A stretch of DNA of 64,000 bases, from assembly GCA_037179515.1 (NCBI GenBank), contig JAXCGZ010015112.1, positions 113,501 through 177,500 on the forward strand, written 5' to 3'. Positions 12,166 through 49,647 of the stretch are shown piece after piece (positions within the stretch are counted from its first letter, which is position 1; each line of letters starts with the position of its first letter). The translations under genes and the position numbers were made by a program. The notes under the pieces were generated by a model, which worked only from the letters and a program-made list of their open reading frames with translations, made no database searches and was not told the DNA's origin. The stretch is from Halocaridina rubra (taxonomy: Eukaryota; Arthropoda; Malacostraca; Decapoda; Atyidae).

Positions 12166-12664
12166 CAGCATATGCCTTCTTATCATATGTAAAGGTAGCC
12201 TGCAGGCACATGGACAAGGAAATGTTCAGAAATATTTATGTAACCTATGTGAGGCAAAACTTGAATATGAAACCTGCTTTTGGAATCCGCACTTGAAAAA
12301 GCACATAGCTAAGCTTAAAAAAGTTCAAAGACATTCCACGAAACTGGTGCCAGAAATGCGCAATCTCATTTATGATGAGAAACTGAGGGAATTAGACTTA
12401 CCATCACTCGAAGCTAGAAGGTCATAGTTTGAAGCTTCGTAAGAAAACTTCTTCGCAATATGTAAGGAAATACTTTTTCAGTGTAAGAGTAGTTGATAAT
12501 TGTAATTCGCTAAGCGAGGAGGTGGTTAATGCTAACTCAATCCATAGTTTTAAGGACAGGTATGATAAGTATCACTAAGTAGAAAATGAAACCGATGAGG
12601 AGACGGGAAGATACGAGCTTTTGGCTCTTTCCCGTAAACACAATTAGGTAATCACGATTAGGTA

Positions 12665-12667
<3 letters not shown>
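12166..12667 (+). mobile_element. LINE-A 3' fragment with internal deletion
   Basis: Starts at CAGCATATGCC directly after the tail of the previous copy. At 12420 the sequence jumps from GAAGCTAGAAG to GTCATAGTTTG, losing roughly 100 bp present in other copies. Ends in two tail units (ATTAGGTAATCA) followed by an AT tract. Confidence 0.85.
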
Positions 12668-12732
<65 letters not shown>

Positions 12733-12770
12733 TAGATAGATAGATAGATAGATAGCTAGATAGATAGATA
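12667..12770. repeat. (AT)n then (GATA)n microsatellite
   Basis: AT tract to about 12730, then GATA units with one GCTA variant. It begins exactly at the LINE-A tail. Confidence 0.95.
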
Positions 12771-12985
12771 TACATGTATAAAGCAAAGCACAAACTGAGC
12801 GTTGAGAAAGAGAACTTATTTGTAGTTTTATATGAGATCCTGCAAAAAGAATTGTTTATCAACGGTATGGAGAGAATATAAGTATATTGATAAAAGAACT
12901 GAAGGTATCTAGCCTGTTAGGCATGCAAAGTATAAATATTCTATTATTTCTGAATAACTTTAACTGCTGGTTCCTATTGATACAT

Positions 12986-13614
12986 CCACACATATAAATG
13001 GCATAGTAAGGGCAGCATATGCTTTCTTAGCAAATGCAAGGGTAGCTTTCAGGCACATGGGCAAGGGAATGTTCAGAAATATATATGTAACCCATGTGAG
13101 GCCAAAACTCGAATATGCAGCTCCCTTTTGGAATCCGCACATATAAAAAACAACATAGCTAAGCTTGAAAAAGTTCAAAGACATGCCACGAAACTGGTGC
13201 AAGAAATACATAATCTCATTTATGATGAGAGGCTGAGGGAAGTAGACTTACCATCACTCGAAGCTAGAAGATCGAGGGGGGATATGGTGACAGTCTTTAT
13301 ATTCCTTCATGGTTATGATGGAGTGGATAGGGATCGATATTTTGATATGGCTGGCTCTAGAACTAGAGGTCATAGTTTGAAGCTTCGTAAGAAAAGTTCT
13401 TTGCAGGATGTAAGGAAATACTTTTTCAGTGTTAGAGTAGTTGATAATTGGAATTGGCTAAGCGAGGAGGTAGTTAATGCTATCTCAATCCATAGTTTTA
13501 AGGACAGGTATAATAAGTATCACTAAGTCTAAAATGGAACCGATGAGGAGACGGGAAGATACGAGCTTTGGGCTCTTTCCCGTAAACACAATTAGGTAAT
13601 CACAATTAGGTAAT

Positions 13615-13616
<2 letters not shown>
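12986..13616 (+). mobile_element. LINE-A 3' fragment
   Basis: Starts within the RT thumb region (HINGIVRAAYAF-equivalent) and runs to the 3' tail. A single-base problem near 13140 breaks the frame. A 132-codon remnant frame lies at 13128-13526. The tail has two TTAGGTAATCAC units and leads into a CA tract. Confidence 0.85.

Positions 13617-13671
<55 letters not shown>
13615..13671. repeat. (CA)n microsatellite at a LINE-A/LINE-A junction
   Basis: CA tract with single A insertions that connects the 3' tail of one LINE-A to the 5' truncation point of the next. Confidence 0.95.
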
Positions 13672-13674
<3 letters not shown>

Positions 13675-14029
13675 GCTTGGAGTAGTATGTGGTCCTGAGG
13701 ATATTGTAAACATACACCAACTAGGTAAATATTCGAGGGAAGGAAAGCCGAGACCAACAAAAGTAACCTTTGAGAGAGGGGAAACATGTAGGGAAATATT
13801 GTTGAGAAAAAAAAGTCTAAAAGACCTTCAAGAATGCAAAGAAGTGTTCATTAGACGATACAGAACACAGGAAGAGATGGGAAAGATCAAAAACTTGTTG
13901 CAAGAGGCAAGAAGGTTAAATGATGAGAGAAATGAAGAAGAGAAGAAAAATTTTCGTTACAGAATACTTCCAGACAAAGGGGAGATAAAGAAGATAATGA
14001 CAGAAGATCAGGGGATGGGGCCTCATTAA
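13672..14029 (+). CDS. LINE-A ORF1, C-terminal part
   Basis: The frame is open from the truncation point and ends KKIMTEDQGMGPH then TAA. It carries GKYSREGKPRPTKVTFE-like sequence, resembling the RRM-like ORF1 proteins of CR1/RTE LINEs that bind element RNA (family knowledge), then a charged, probably coiled-coil stretch (EEMGKIKNLLQEARRLND). In its last 95 nt the -1 frame is also open and leads into ORF2. An A-AAT-TTT heptamer sits at 13948-13954 in the ORF1 frame. Confidence 0.75.
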
Positions 14030-14031
14030 GA

Positions 14032-16854
14032 TTGTTATACACAAATGCTGATGGATTAGCTGGTAAGGCAGTAGAATTAAAAGATAGGATTCACAACAGT
14101 AAGGCAGATATAGTAGCAATTACAGAGACTAAGTTGAGTGAGGACATAAACAGTGTCACAGTTTTTCCTAAGGGCTTCAGAATACTAAGGGTTGAAAGAT
14201 CTGAGAGGACTGGTGGAGGGATAGCACTGCTCATAAGTGAGAGGTTTCAAGTTGAAGAAATAAACTTGGCTATAGAAAGTGAGTTCAGGGAATTTCTTGT
14301 TGCTCGCATAAATACTGGGTCAGAGAGCATTATAATAACTGTTGTATACAACCCACCAAGGAACCAAAATAGGCTTGAAATTTATGAGGAAAGTCATATA
14401 GGTACTATTGAAGTCATAAACTCAGTTGTTAACATGGCACGGGAGAAAAAATGTAGGATTTTGATTATGGGAGACTTTAATCATAAAGAGATAGATTGGA
14501 TAAATCTTGACCCACACAGTGGTGAGGACTCATTCGGGGCAAGATTCCTAGATTGCGTACAAGGGAATTTCCTACACCAACATGTAATGGAACCAACAAG
14601 GGCCAGGGGTGGGGATGAGCCATCACTACTTGATCTAGTGTTCACAGATAATGTGTTGGATATTGAAAATATTGAGTATGAACCACCAATTGGAAAGAGT
14701 GACCACTGTGTGTTGTTGATGGAGTATATCATTGAAGATATTCTTCCTGAGAGTAGAGGCACTGAGGACATGAGGAGGAACTATCAGAAAGGAGATTACA
14801 TCAAAATGAATGAGCTTTTTGCAGTTATTGACTGGAGAACCTTATTTTACAACAAATCTGTACAAGAAATGTATGAGATCTTTTGTGAGAAATATGGGAA
14901 GATAGTAGATTGCTGCATACCTGTCACCAAAGTAGGTGTAATTCATGCCAGAGAGAAATGGTTCGATAATGGGTGTAAAAGAGCTAAGGAGTGGAGAGAC
15001 AAATGCTGGAAAAGGTATAGGAGGAGAAAAAACATAAATGCCTGGCAAACCTACAAAAGAGCAAGAAATGACTACCTAAGTAAAAGGAGAGAGGCAGAGA
15101 GAGACTATGAGAGGGACATCACCAGGAAGGCTAAAGAAAATCCCAAGCTTTTCCACAGCTTTATCAGAGGAAAACTGAAGGTAAAAGAACAGGTTTTAAG
15201 GCTAAAGAGAGCGGATGGAAGCATCACTGAGACGGACGAAGAGATCTGCAAAGAATTGAACAAGGAGTTTCAGTCAGTATTTACTGTAGAAAATACCCCA
15301 CCCCCTCAGATTGCAGTGATAGAAGCTCAAGGGCCGGCATTAGAGAACATCAACCTTACAGCCACAGAGGTATGTAAAGCGCTGATGGATTTAGATGTTC
15401 ATAAAGCTACAGGTCCTGATGACATATCCCCTCATGTGCTTAAAAAATGCGCAAACACAATATCAGTGGCACTAAGTATCATATTTAAGGAGTCACTGGA
15501 GTCGGGGGAGATTCCAAGATGCTGGAAACAAGCAAATGTGATACCTATCTTCAAAAAGGGAAGGAGGGATACGGCTCTGAACTATAGACCAGTTTCCTTG
15601 ACCAGCATAGTTTGCAAAGTTATGGAGAAACTACTAAGGAAACATATCTCTCTTCACTTGGAATCCTTCAACTTTTTGTCAGTGAGGCAACATGGCTTCA
15701 GAGAAGGTAGATCAACAGTAACAAACTTATTAGAATTTTATGATGAGGTAAACCAAATCTTACAGGAAAGAGAGGGCTGGGCAGATTGCATATTCCTAGA
15801 CTTCCAGAAAGCGTTTGACACTGTTCCACATGGGAGACTTATTAGGAAGCTGCACTCAATGGCTAGAATAGGTGGAAATGTTTTGGAATGGATAAAAACT
15901 TACTTAGAAGGAAGGGAACAGAGGGTTAGAGTAAGACACTCAGTGTCTGAATGGAGAAGAGTTAGTAGTGGAGTTCCACAGGGTTCAGTTTTAGGGCCAC
16001 TTTTGTTCCTTGTATATGTAAATGACCTACCAGAGTCTGTAAATTCATTCATGAATATGTTTGCAGATGATGCAAAGATTGTGAAGAAAGTAAAAAACGA
16101 GAACAATGGTAGAGAACTTCAGGAGGATCTAAATAATCTGCATGAGTGGTCAGAAAAGTGGCTAATGAAATTCAATACCTCAAAATGTAAGGTAATGAGA
16201 ATGGGTACAAGTGCAAGAAGGCCCAAGCTTGACTACTCGGTGGCTGGAGTACAACTTCAAGAGACAGAAAATGAGAGAGATCTAGGAGTAAACATACTGG
16301 CAGATTTGTCTCCAGAAATGCATATAAATGGCGTAGTAAGGGCAGCATATGCATTCTTATCAAATGTAAGGGTAGCCTTCAGGCACATGGACAAGGAAAT
16401 GTTCAGAAATATTTATGTAACCTATGTGAGGCCAAAACTCGAATATGCAGCCCCCTTTTGGAATCCGCACTTGAAAAAGCACATAGCTAAGCTTGAAAAA
16501 GTTCAAAGACATGCCACGAAACTGGTGCCAGAAATACGCAATCTCGGTTATGATGAGAGGCTGAGGGAATTAGACTTGCCATCACTCGAAGCTAGAAGAG
16601 TAAGGGGGGATATGGTGACAGTCTTTAAATTCCTTCATGGTTATGATAGAGTGGATAGGGATCGATATTTCGATATGGCTGGCTCTAGAACTAGAGGTCA
16701 TAGTTTGAAGCTTCGTAAGAAAACTTCTTTGCAGGATGTAAGGAAATACTTTTTCAGTGTAAGAGTAGTTGATAATTGGAATTCGCTAAGCGAGGAGGTA
16801 GTTAATGCTATCTCAATCCATAGTTTTAAGGACAGGTACGATAAGTATCACTAA
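14032..16854 (+). CDS. LINE-A ORF2: endonuclease-reverse transcriptase, 940 codons, intact
   Basis: Nicks target DNA and copies the element RNA (target-primed reverse transcription). The apurinic-type endonuclease occupies residues 1 to about 235: the conserved Asn in YTNADGL, Glu in ITETKLS, MGDFN at residues 146-150 and SDH at 223-225. The reverse transcriptase covers about 450-760: FKKGRRDTALNYRPVSL, FLDFQKAFDTVPH (Asp 590), SGVPQGSVLGPL and FADD at 677-680. The tail has thumb-type sequence and ends [10 protein letters not shown]. No ATG stands at the natural beginning; the listed start is a TTG, and the frame is open about 30 codons further upstream over ORF1. No stop or frameshift is present, so enzyme activity is plausible. 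Confidence 0.9.
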   Translation: MLYTNADGLAGKAVELKDRIHNSKADIVAITETKLSEDINSVTVFPKGFRILRVERSERTGGGIALLISERFQVEEINLAIESEFREFLVARINTGSESIIITVVYNPPRNQNRLEIYEESHIGTIEVINSVVNMAREKKCRILIMGDFNHKEIDWINLDPHSGEDSFGARFLDCVQGNFLHQHVMEPTRARGGDEPSLLDLVFTDNVLDIENIEYEPPIGKSDHCVLLMEYIIEDILPESRGTEDMRRNYQKGDYIKMNELFAVIDWRTLFYNKSVQEMYEIFCEKYGKIVDCCIPVTKVGVIHAREKWFDNGCKRAKEWRDKCWKRYRRRKNINAWQTYKRARNDYLSKRREAERDYERDITRKAKENPKLFHSFIRGKLKVKEQVLRLKRADGSITETDEEICKELNKEFQSVFTVENTPPPQIAVIEAQGPALENINLTATEVCKALMDLDVHKATGPDDISPHVLKKCANTISVALSIIFKESLESGEIPRCWKQANVIPIFKKGRRDTALNYRPVSLTSIVCKVMEKLLRKHISLHLESFNFLSVRQHGFREGRSTVTNLLEFYDEVNQILQEREGWADCIFLDFQKAFDTVPHGRLIRKLHSMARIGGNVLEWIKTYLEGREQRVRVRHSVSEWRRVSSGVPQGSVLGPLLFLVYVNDLPESVNSFMNMFADDAKIVKKVKNENNGRELQEDLNNLHEWSEKWLMKFNTSKCKVMRMGTSARRPKLDYSVAGVQLQETENERDLGVNILADLSPEMHINGVVRAAYAFLSNVRVAFRHMDKEMFRNIYVTYVRPKLEYAAPFWNPHLKKHIAKLEKVQRHATKLVPEIRNLGYDERLRELDLPSLEARRVRGDMVTVFKFLHGYDRVDRDRYFDMAGSRTRGHSLKLRKKTSLQDVRKYFFSVRVVDNWNSLSEEVVNAISIHSFKDRYDKYH

Positions 16855-17018
16855 GTCTAAAATGGAACCGATCAGGAGACGGGAAGATACGAGCTTTGGG
16901 CTCTTTCCCGTAAACACAATTAGGTAATCACAATTAGGTAATCACACACTATGAGAACAATGGTAGAGAACTTCAGGAGGATCTAAATAATCTGCATGAG
17001 TGGTCAGAAAAGTGGCTA

Positions 17019-17708
17019 ATGAAATTCAATACTTCAAAATGTAAGGTAATGAGAATGGGTACAAGTGCAAGAAGGCCCAAGCTTGACTACCCGGTGGCTG
17101 GAGTACAACTTCAAGAGACAGAAAATGAGAGAGATCTAGGAGTAAACATACTGGCAGATTTGTCTCCAGAAATGCATATAAATGGCGTAGTAAGGGCAGC
17201 ATATGCATTCTTATCAAATGTAAGGGTAGCCTTCAGGCACATGGACAAGGAAATGTTCAGAAATATTTATGTAACCTATGTGAGGCCAAAACTCGAATAT
17301 GCAGCCCCCTTTTGGAATCCGCACTTGAAAAAGCACATAGCTAAACTTGAAAAAGTTCAAAGACATGCCACGAAACTGGTGCCAGAAATACGCAATCTCG
17401 GTTATGATGAGAGGCTGAGGGAATTAGACTTGCCATCACTCGAAGCTAGAAGAGTAAGGGGGGATATGGTGACAGTCTTTAAATTCCTTCATGGTTATGA
17501 TAGAGTGGATAGGGATCGATATTTCGATATGGCTGGCTCTAGAACTAGAGGTCATAGTTTGAAGCTTCGTAAGAAAACTTCTTTGCAGGATGTAAGGAAA
17601 TACTTTTTCAGTGTAAGAGTAGTTGATAATTGGAATTCGCTAAGCGAGGAGGTAGTTAATGCTATCTCAATCCATAGTTTTAAGGACAGGTACGATAAGC
17701 ATCACTAA
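17019..17708 (+). pseudogene. LINE-A RT C-terminal frame, tandem unit 2
   Basis: 229 codons from MKFNTSKCKVMRMG to the ORF2 stop. It lacks the endonuclease and the RT palm, so it cannot be an active polymerase. It is listed because it is open and may be picked up as a gene. Confidence 0.85.
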
Positions 17709-17872
17709 GTCTAAAATGGAACCGATCAGGAGACGGGAAGATACGAGCTTTGGGCTCTTTCCCGTAAACACAATTAGGTAATCACAATTAGGTAATCACA
17801 CACTATGAGAACAATGGTAGAGAACTTCAGGAGGATCTAAATAATCTGCATGAGTGGTCAGAAAAGTGGCTA

Positions 17873-18562
17873 ATGAAATTCAATACTTCAAAATGTAAGG
17901 TAATGAGAATGGGTACAAGTGCAAGAAGGCCCAAGCTTGACTACCCGGTGGCTGGAGTACAACTTCAAGAGACAGAAAATGAGAGAGATCTAGGAGTAAA
18001 CATACTGGCAGATTTGTCTCCAGAAATACATATAAATGGCGTAGTAAGGGCAGCATATGCATTCTTATCAAATGTAAGGGTAGCCTTCAGGCACATGGAC
18101 AAGGAAATGTTCAGAAATATTTATGTAACCTATGTGAGGCCAAAACTCGAATATGCAGCCCCCTTTTGGAATCCGCACTTGAAAAAGCACATAGCTAAGC
18201 TTGAAAAAGTTCAAAGACATGCCACGAAACTGGTGCCAGAAATACGCAATCTCGGTTATGATGAGAGGCTGAGGGAATTAGACTTGCCATCACTCGAAGC
18301 TAGAAGAGTAAGGGGGGATATGGTGACAGTCTTTAAATTCCTTCATGGTTATGATAGAGTGGATAGGGATCGATATTTCGATATGGCTGGCTCTAGAACT
18401 AGAGGTCATAGTTTGAAGCTTCGTAAGAAAACTTCTTTGCAGGATGTAAGGAAATACTTTTTCAGTGTAAGAGTAGTTGATAATTGGAATTCGCTAAGCG
18501 AGGAGGTAGTTAATGCTATCTCAATCCATAGTTTTAAGGACAGGTACGATAAGTATCACTAA
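17873..18562 (+). pseudogene. LINE-A RT C-terminal frame, tandem unit 3
   Basis: Open 229 codons, almost the same as unit 2; differs by EIHING for EMHING. Confidence 0.85.
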
Positions 18563-18726
18563 GTCTAAAATGGAACCGATCAGGAGACGGGAAGATACGA
18601 GCTTTGGGCTCTTTCCCGTAAACACAATTAGGTAATCACAATTAGGTAATCACACACTATGAGAACAATGGTAGAGAACTTCAGGAGGATCTAAATAATC
18701 TGCATGAGTGGTCAGAAAAGTGGCTA

Positions 18727-19491
18727 ATGAAATTCAATACTTCAAAATGTAAGGTAATGAGAATGGGTACAAGTGCAAGAAGGCCCAAGCTTGACTACCC
18801 GGTGGCTGGAGTACAACTTCAAGAGACAGAAAATGAGAGAGATCTAGGAGTAAACATACTGGCAGATTTGTCTCCAGAAATACATATAAATGGCATAGTA
18901 AGGGCAGCATATGCATTCTTATCAAATGTAAGGGTAGCCTTCAGGCACATGGACAAGGAAATGTTCAGAAATATTTATGTAACCTATGTGAGGCCAAAAC
19001 TCGAATATGCAGCCCCCTTTTGGAATCCGCACTTGAAAAAGCACATAGCTAAACTTGAAAAAGTTCAAAGACATGCCACGAAACTGGTGCCAGAAATACG
19101 CAATCTCAGTTATGATGAGAGGCTGAGGGAATTAGACTTACCATCACTCGAAGCTAGAAGAGTGAGGGGGGATATGGTGACAGTCTTTAAATTCCTTCAT
19201 GGTTATGATAGAGTGGATAGGGATCGATATTTTGATATGGCAGGCTCTAGAACTAGAGGTCATAGTTTGAAGCTTCGTAAGAAAACTTCTTTGCAGGATG
19301 TAAGGAAATACTTTTTCAGTGTAAGAGTAGTTGATAACTGGAATTGGCTAAGCGAGGAGGTAGTTAATGCTATCTCAATCCATAGTTTTAAGGACAGGGT
19401 ACTGATAAGTATCACTAAGTCTAAAATGGAACCGATCAGGAGACGGGAAGATACGAGCTTTGGGCTCTTTCCCGTAAACACAATTAGGTAA
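18727..19491 (+). pseudogene. LINE-A RT C-terminal frame, tandem unit 4, frameshifted end
   Basis: A 2-nt insertion near 19399 (ACAGGGTACTGATAAG against ACAGGTACGATAAG) shifts the frame, so the normal DRYDKYH end is replaced by read-through of the 3' UTR to 254 codons. Confidence 0.85.
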
Positions 19492-19582
19492 TCACAATTA
19501 GGTAATCACACACTATGAGAACAATGGTAGAGAACTTCAGGAGGATCTAAATAATCTGCATGAGTGGTCAGAAAAGTGGCTA

Positions 19583-20272
19583 ATGAAATTCAATACTTCA
19601 AAATGTAAGGTAATGAGAATGGGTACAAGTGCAAGAAGGCCCAAGCTTGACTACTCGGTGGCTGGAGTACAACTTCAAGAGACAGAAAATGAGAGAGATC
19701 TAGGAGTAAACATACTGGCAGATTTGTCTCCAGAAATACATATAAATGGCATAGTAAGGGCAGCATATGCATTCTTATCAAATGTAAGGGTAGCCTTCAG
19801 GCACATGGACAAGGAAATGTTCAGAAATATTTATGTAACCTATGTGAGGCCAAAACTCGAATATGCAGCCCCCTTTTGGAATCCGCACTTGAAAAAGCAC
19901 ATAGCTAAACTTGAAAAAGTTCAAAGACATGCCACGAAACTGGTGCCAGAAATACGCAATCTCAGTTATGATGAGAGGCTGAGGGAATTAGACTTACCAT
20001 CACTCGAAGCTAGAAGAGTGAGGGGGGATATGGTGACAGTCTTTAAATTCCTTCATGGTTATGATAGAGTGGATAGGGATCGATATTTTGATATGGCAGG
20101 CTCTAGAACTAGAGGTCATAGTTTGAAGCTTCGTAAGAAAACTTCTTTGCAGGATGTAAGGAAATACTTTTTCAGTGTAAGAGTAGTTGATAACTGGAAT
20201 TGGCTAAGCGAGGAGGTAGTTAATGCTATCTCAATCCATAGTTTTAAGGACGGGTATGATAAGTATCACTAA
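19583..20272 (+). pseudogene. LINE-A RT C-terminal frame, tandem unit 5
   Basis: Open 229 codons ending KDGYDKYH. The unit ends in a single tail repeat that passes into C9, then CA and TA tracts. Confidence 0.85.
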
Positions 20273-20345
20273 GTCTAAAATGGAACCGATCAGGAGACGG
20301 GAAGATACGAGCTTTGGGCTCTTTCCCGTAAACACAATTAGGTAA

Positions 20346-21118
<773 letters not shown>

Positions 21119-21277
21119 GTTTGTCGTTTTGCGTCACTAAGAAAACCCATTATCGTGGTGGACAGAGGTTGGTGTTGGGGAATTAAGCGTAAATGCCCTT
21201 CCTAACGCCCTCGCCGGGATCGATTATGGGTTTGTTGATCTCGTGTCGAATACTCTAACCACTAAGCTATCGCTGCA
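21119..21277 (-). repeat. tRNA-derived SINE
   Basis: Minus strand: GCAGCGATAGCTTAGTGGTTA (A box), a diverged B box, GGGCGTTAGGAAGGGCATTT body, and tail GTGACGCAAAACGACAAAC. Confidence 0.75.
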
Positions 21278-21618
21278 TTCAGATATCCATCTTGGACCGG
21301 TGCATAATAATCTCACACTTGTAAAATATTTAGATCCACCTTGATAATATCAGATGCAAAACCGTGGATTATGGAAGTGCCTACTCAGAAACCCCGATTT
21401 CATATAGACGGTGGATTGGAAAAAAAAAAAAAAAATCAGAAGAAGAAGAAGAAGACGAAGAAGAAAAAGAAGAACAACAACAAGTAATGAACAGTCCAAA
21501 TTTAGCTTCTTTTAAACCTAAATGTATGACGAATGGCATTCATTAATGAATTAGAAATACCATTTTCTAAAGTTATTTATCGCAACGAATAATGAAAATG
21601 TGTATAAGTATCCATATA

Positions 21619-21850
21619 CAATGGCCGCAATACCTCTTATAAGGGGTGGCCGAGTCAAAGCACACATTCACCAGAGACCAATATATTTCAATCACTTCTC
21701 TGAGATCTGGAAGTAGTCACCGTGGCTCAAGGCTAGCGTCCGCGACTTTGAGGAGTCAGGTCGAGGATTCGCACCCCGTCGCTGTCTAAGGTTAGCAAGA
21801 GCATGCACTCAGGGTAACGATTACATCTGCCAAAACAAATCCTTCGCAAG
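21619..21850 (+). repeat. Interspersed repeat piece followed by a tRNA-like SINE head
   Basis: 21619-21665 (ATGGCCGCAATACCTCTTAT, GGCCGAGTCAAAGCACACAT) matches 46478-46530. At 21721 a tRNA-like segment starts (CCGTGGCTCAAGGCTAGCG, AGGTCGAGGATTCGCACCCC). Confidence 0.6.
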
Positions 21851-22440
21851 AAGGCAACCGTCCTAGCCCTTAGTAGAAAAGGGAGTCCGTGACGTAAAAT
21901 CGGAACTCAAGTTCGATAAGTACTGTACTGTCAGTCTTATGCTTCACAACTAGTCTCCAATAGAAAGATGATGGATGGATATATGTTGGAGGTGAGGGGA
22001 TGAAGTCTGAAAAGAAAATTGAATGATAATATTCAGAAGCATCTGAACCCAAACTTAATGCATGACAAATTAGCAATATAGAAATAAAAGAAGAAGAGTA
22101 TGTTGCTATATAATAAACAATAAACTGTAATCATTTATCGGCATCTACATATTTTATTCATCGCTTACTACTAATGTTCTTGGTTTAGGTAATCTTAAAA
22201 AAAAAAAAAAATGAAGGACTATTTCTACCTTGAACTACTTGAATCACTTGAAGAAAAAATTCATACATGTCTCAATATTACCCAGTATGAGTCATGGCCA
22301 TTGGAGTGGGAAAAATCCAGACTTGAAATTAAATTCCTCCTTTTGAAAGGTTGTAGAGTCCTCTAGAAGGAGGAGAAGAAGAAGAAGAAGAAGAAGAAGA
22401 ATATGATAACGATGACACACATTAATCAGACGATTATCGG
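21851..22440. other. Intergenic, low-complexity pieces only
   Basis: Poly-A at 22196-22211 and a GAA tract at 22372-22400; nothing gene-like. Confidence 0.6.
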
Positions 22441-22782
22441 AAGCGAGTCTTTTTATCATGGTCACTCACCGGTCATTGTATTTCTTAACGATGAGAGACT
22501 ATCAGTGGCACTCATTATTACGCCGAGAGAGCTAGTGGCAATTAGAGATCGCGGCTGACGGGTCCTTCATTAGCAGTTTATTTCGGGATGATTTTATAGT
22601 CCTTTGGATCTCTCACGCCCTGCCCAAACTGGAACAAGATCTCCCTCATACCACTAGAGATTCGAAGTTAATTTTAACTCTTGAGGGAGAAATCTTTAAA
22701 TCATACAACTCAAAAGTATTTCATTTTAAGTACGACAGTCTGAATACCTTAATTTTCACGTTATTGAAAAGAATCCCCCAAA
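22441..22782 (+). promoter_or_regulatory. Probable promoter and 5' UTR region of CTNS
   Basis: Non-repetitive 340 bp between a GAA tract and the CTNS start codon. No TATA box or initiator could be assigned with confidence, so this is inferred from position only. Confidence 0.35.
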
Positions 22783-49351
<26,569 letters not shown>

Positions 49352-49424
49352 GTAAGGCTAAACCATACTCAATGCTCCAAAGGATCTCGAAATTTCTTTC
49401 TATTTCCTTACTTACCCATAAGCA

Positions 49425-49427
<3 letters not shown>

Positions 49428-49509
<82 letters not shown>
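49428..49509. repeat. (TA)n microsatellite
   Basis: About 41 TA units downstream of the CTNS exon 9 donor. Confidence 0.97.
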
Positions 49510-49513
<4 letters not shown>

Positions 49514-49647
49514 TTTTAATTTTTTGCGTGCACGCGATGCATAGTGTTTCTTCAAGACCTTTATATATTTTGCAGTTTTCTCCGATGCCTTTCATGGATA
49601 CTAAATATCAGGAGATTCCCTTCCTTCCATTCACACACACACACACA

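Larger units (their letters stand above)
13672..16952 (+). mobile_element. LINE-A, near full length, with intact ORF2
   Basis: Non-LTR retrotransposon of the CR1/L2/Jockey-like group. It contains the 3' part of ORF1 (to TAA at 14027-14029), an open 940-codon ORF2 (14032-16854) and a 3' UTR ending in ATTAGGTAATCACACAC. It is 5'-truncated at AAAGCTTGGAG, inside ORF1 as judged by the longer copy at 55.4 kb. Its last 854 bp are the first unit of a tandem array. Confidence 0.92.

Noticed and set aside
16172..16363. Antisense 63-codon frames (MIRMHMLPLL..) repeated opposite every LINE-A copy, and similar 68- and 96-codon antisense frames
   Set aside because: Shadows of ORF2 that recur because the LINE recurs; no start context or domain.
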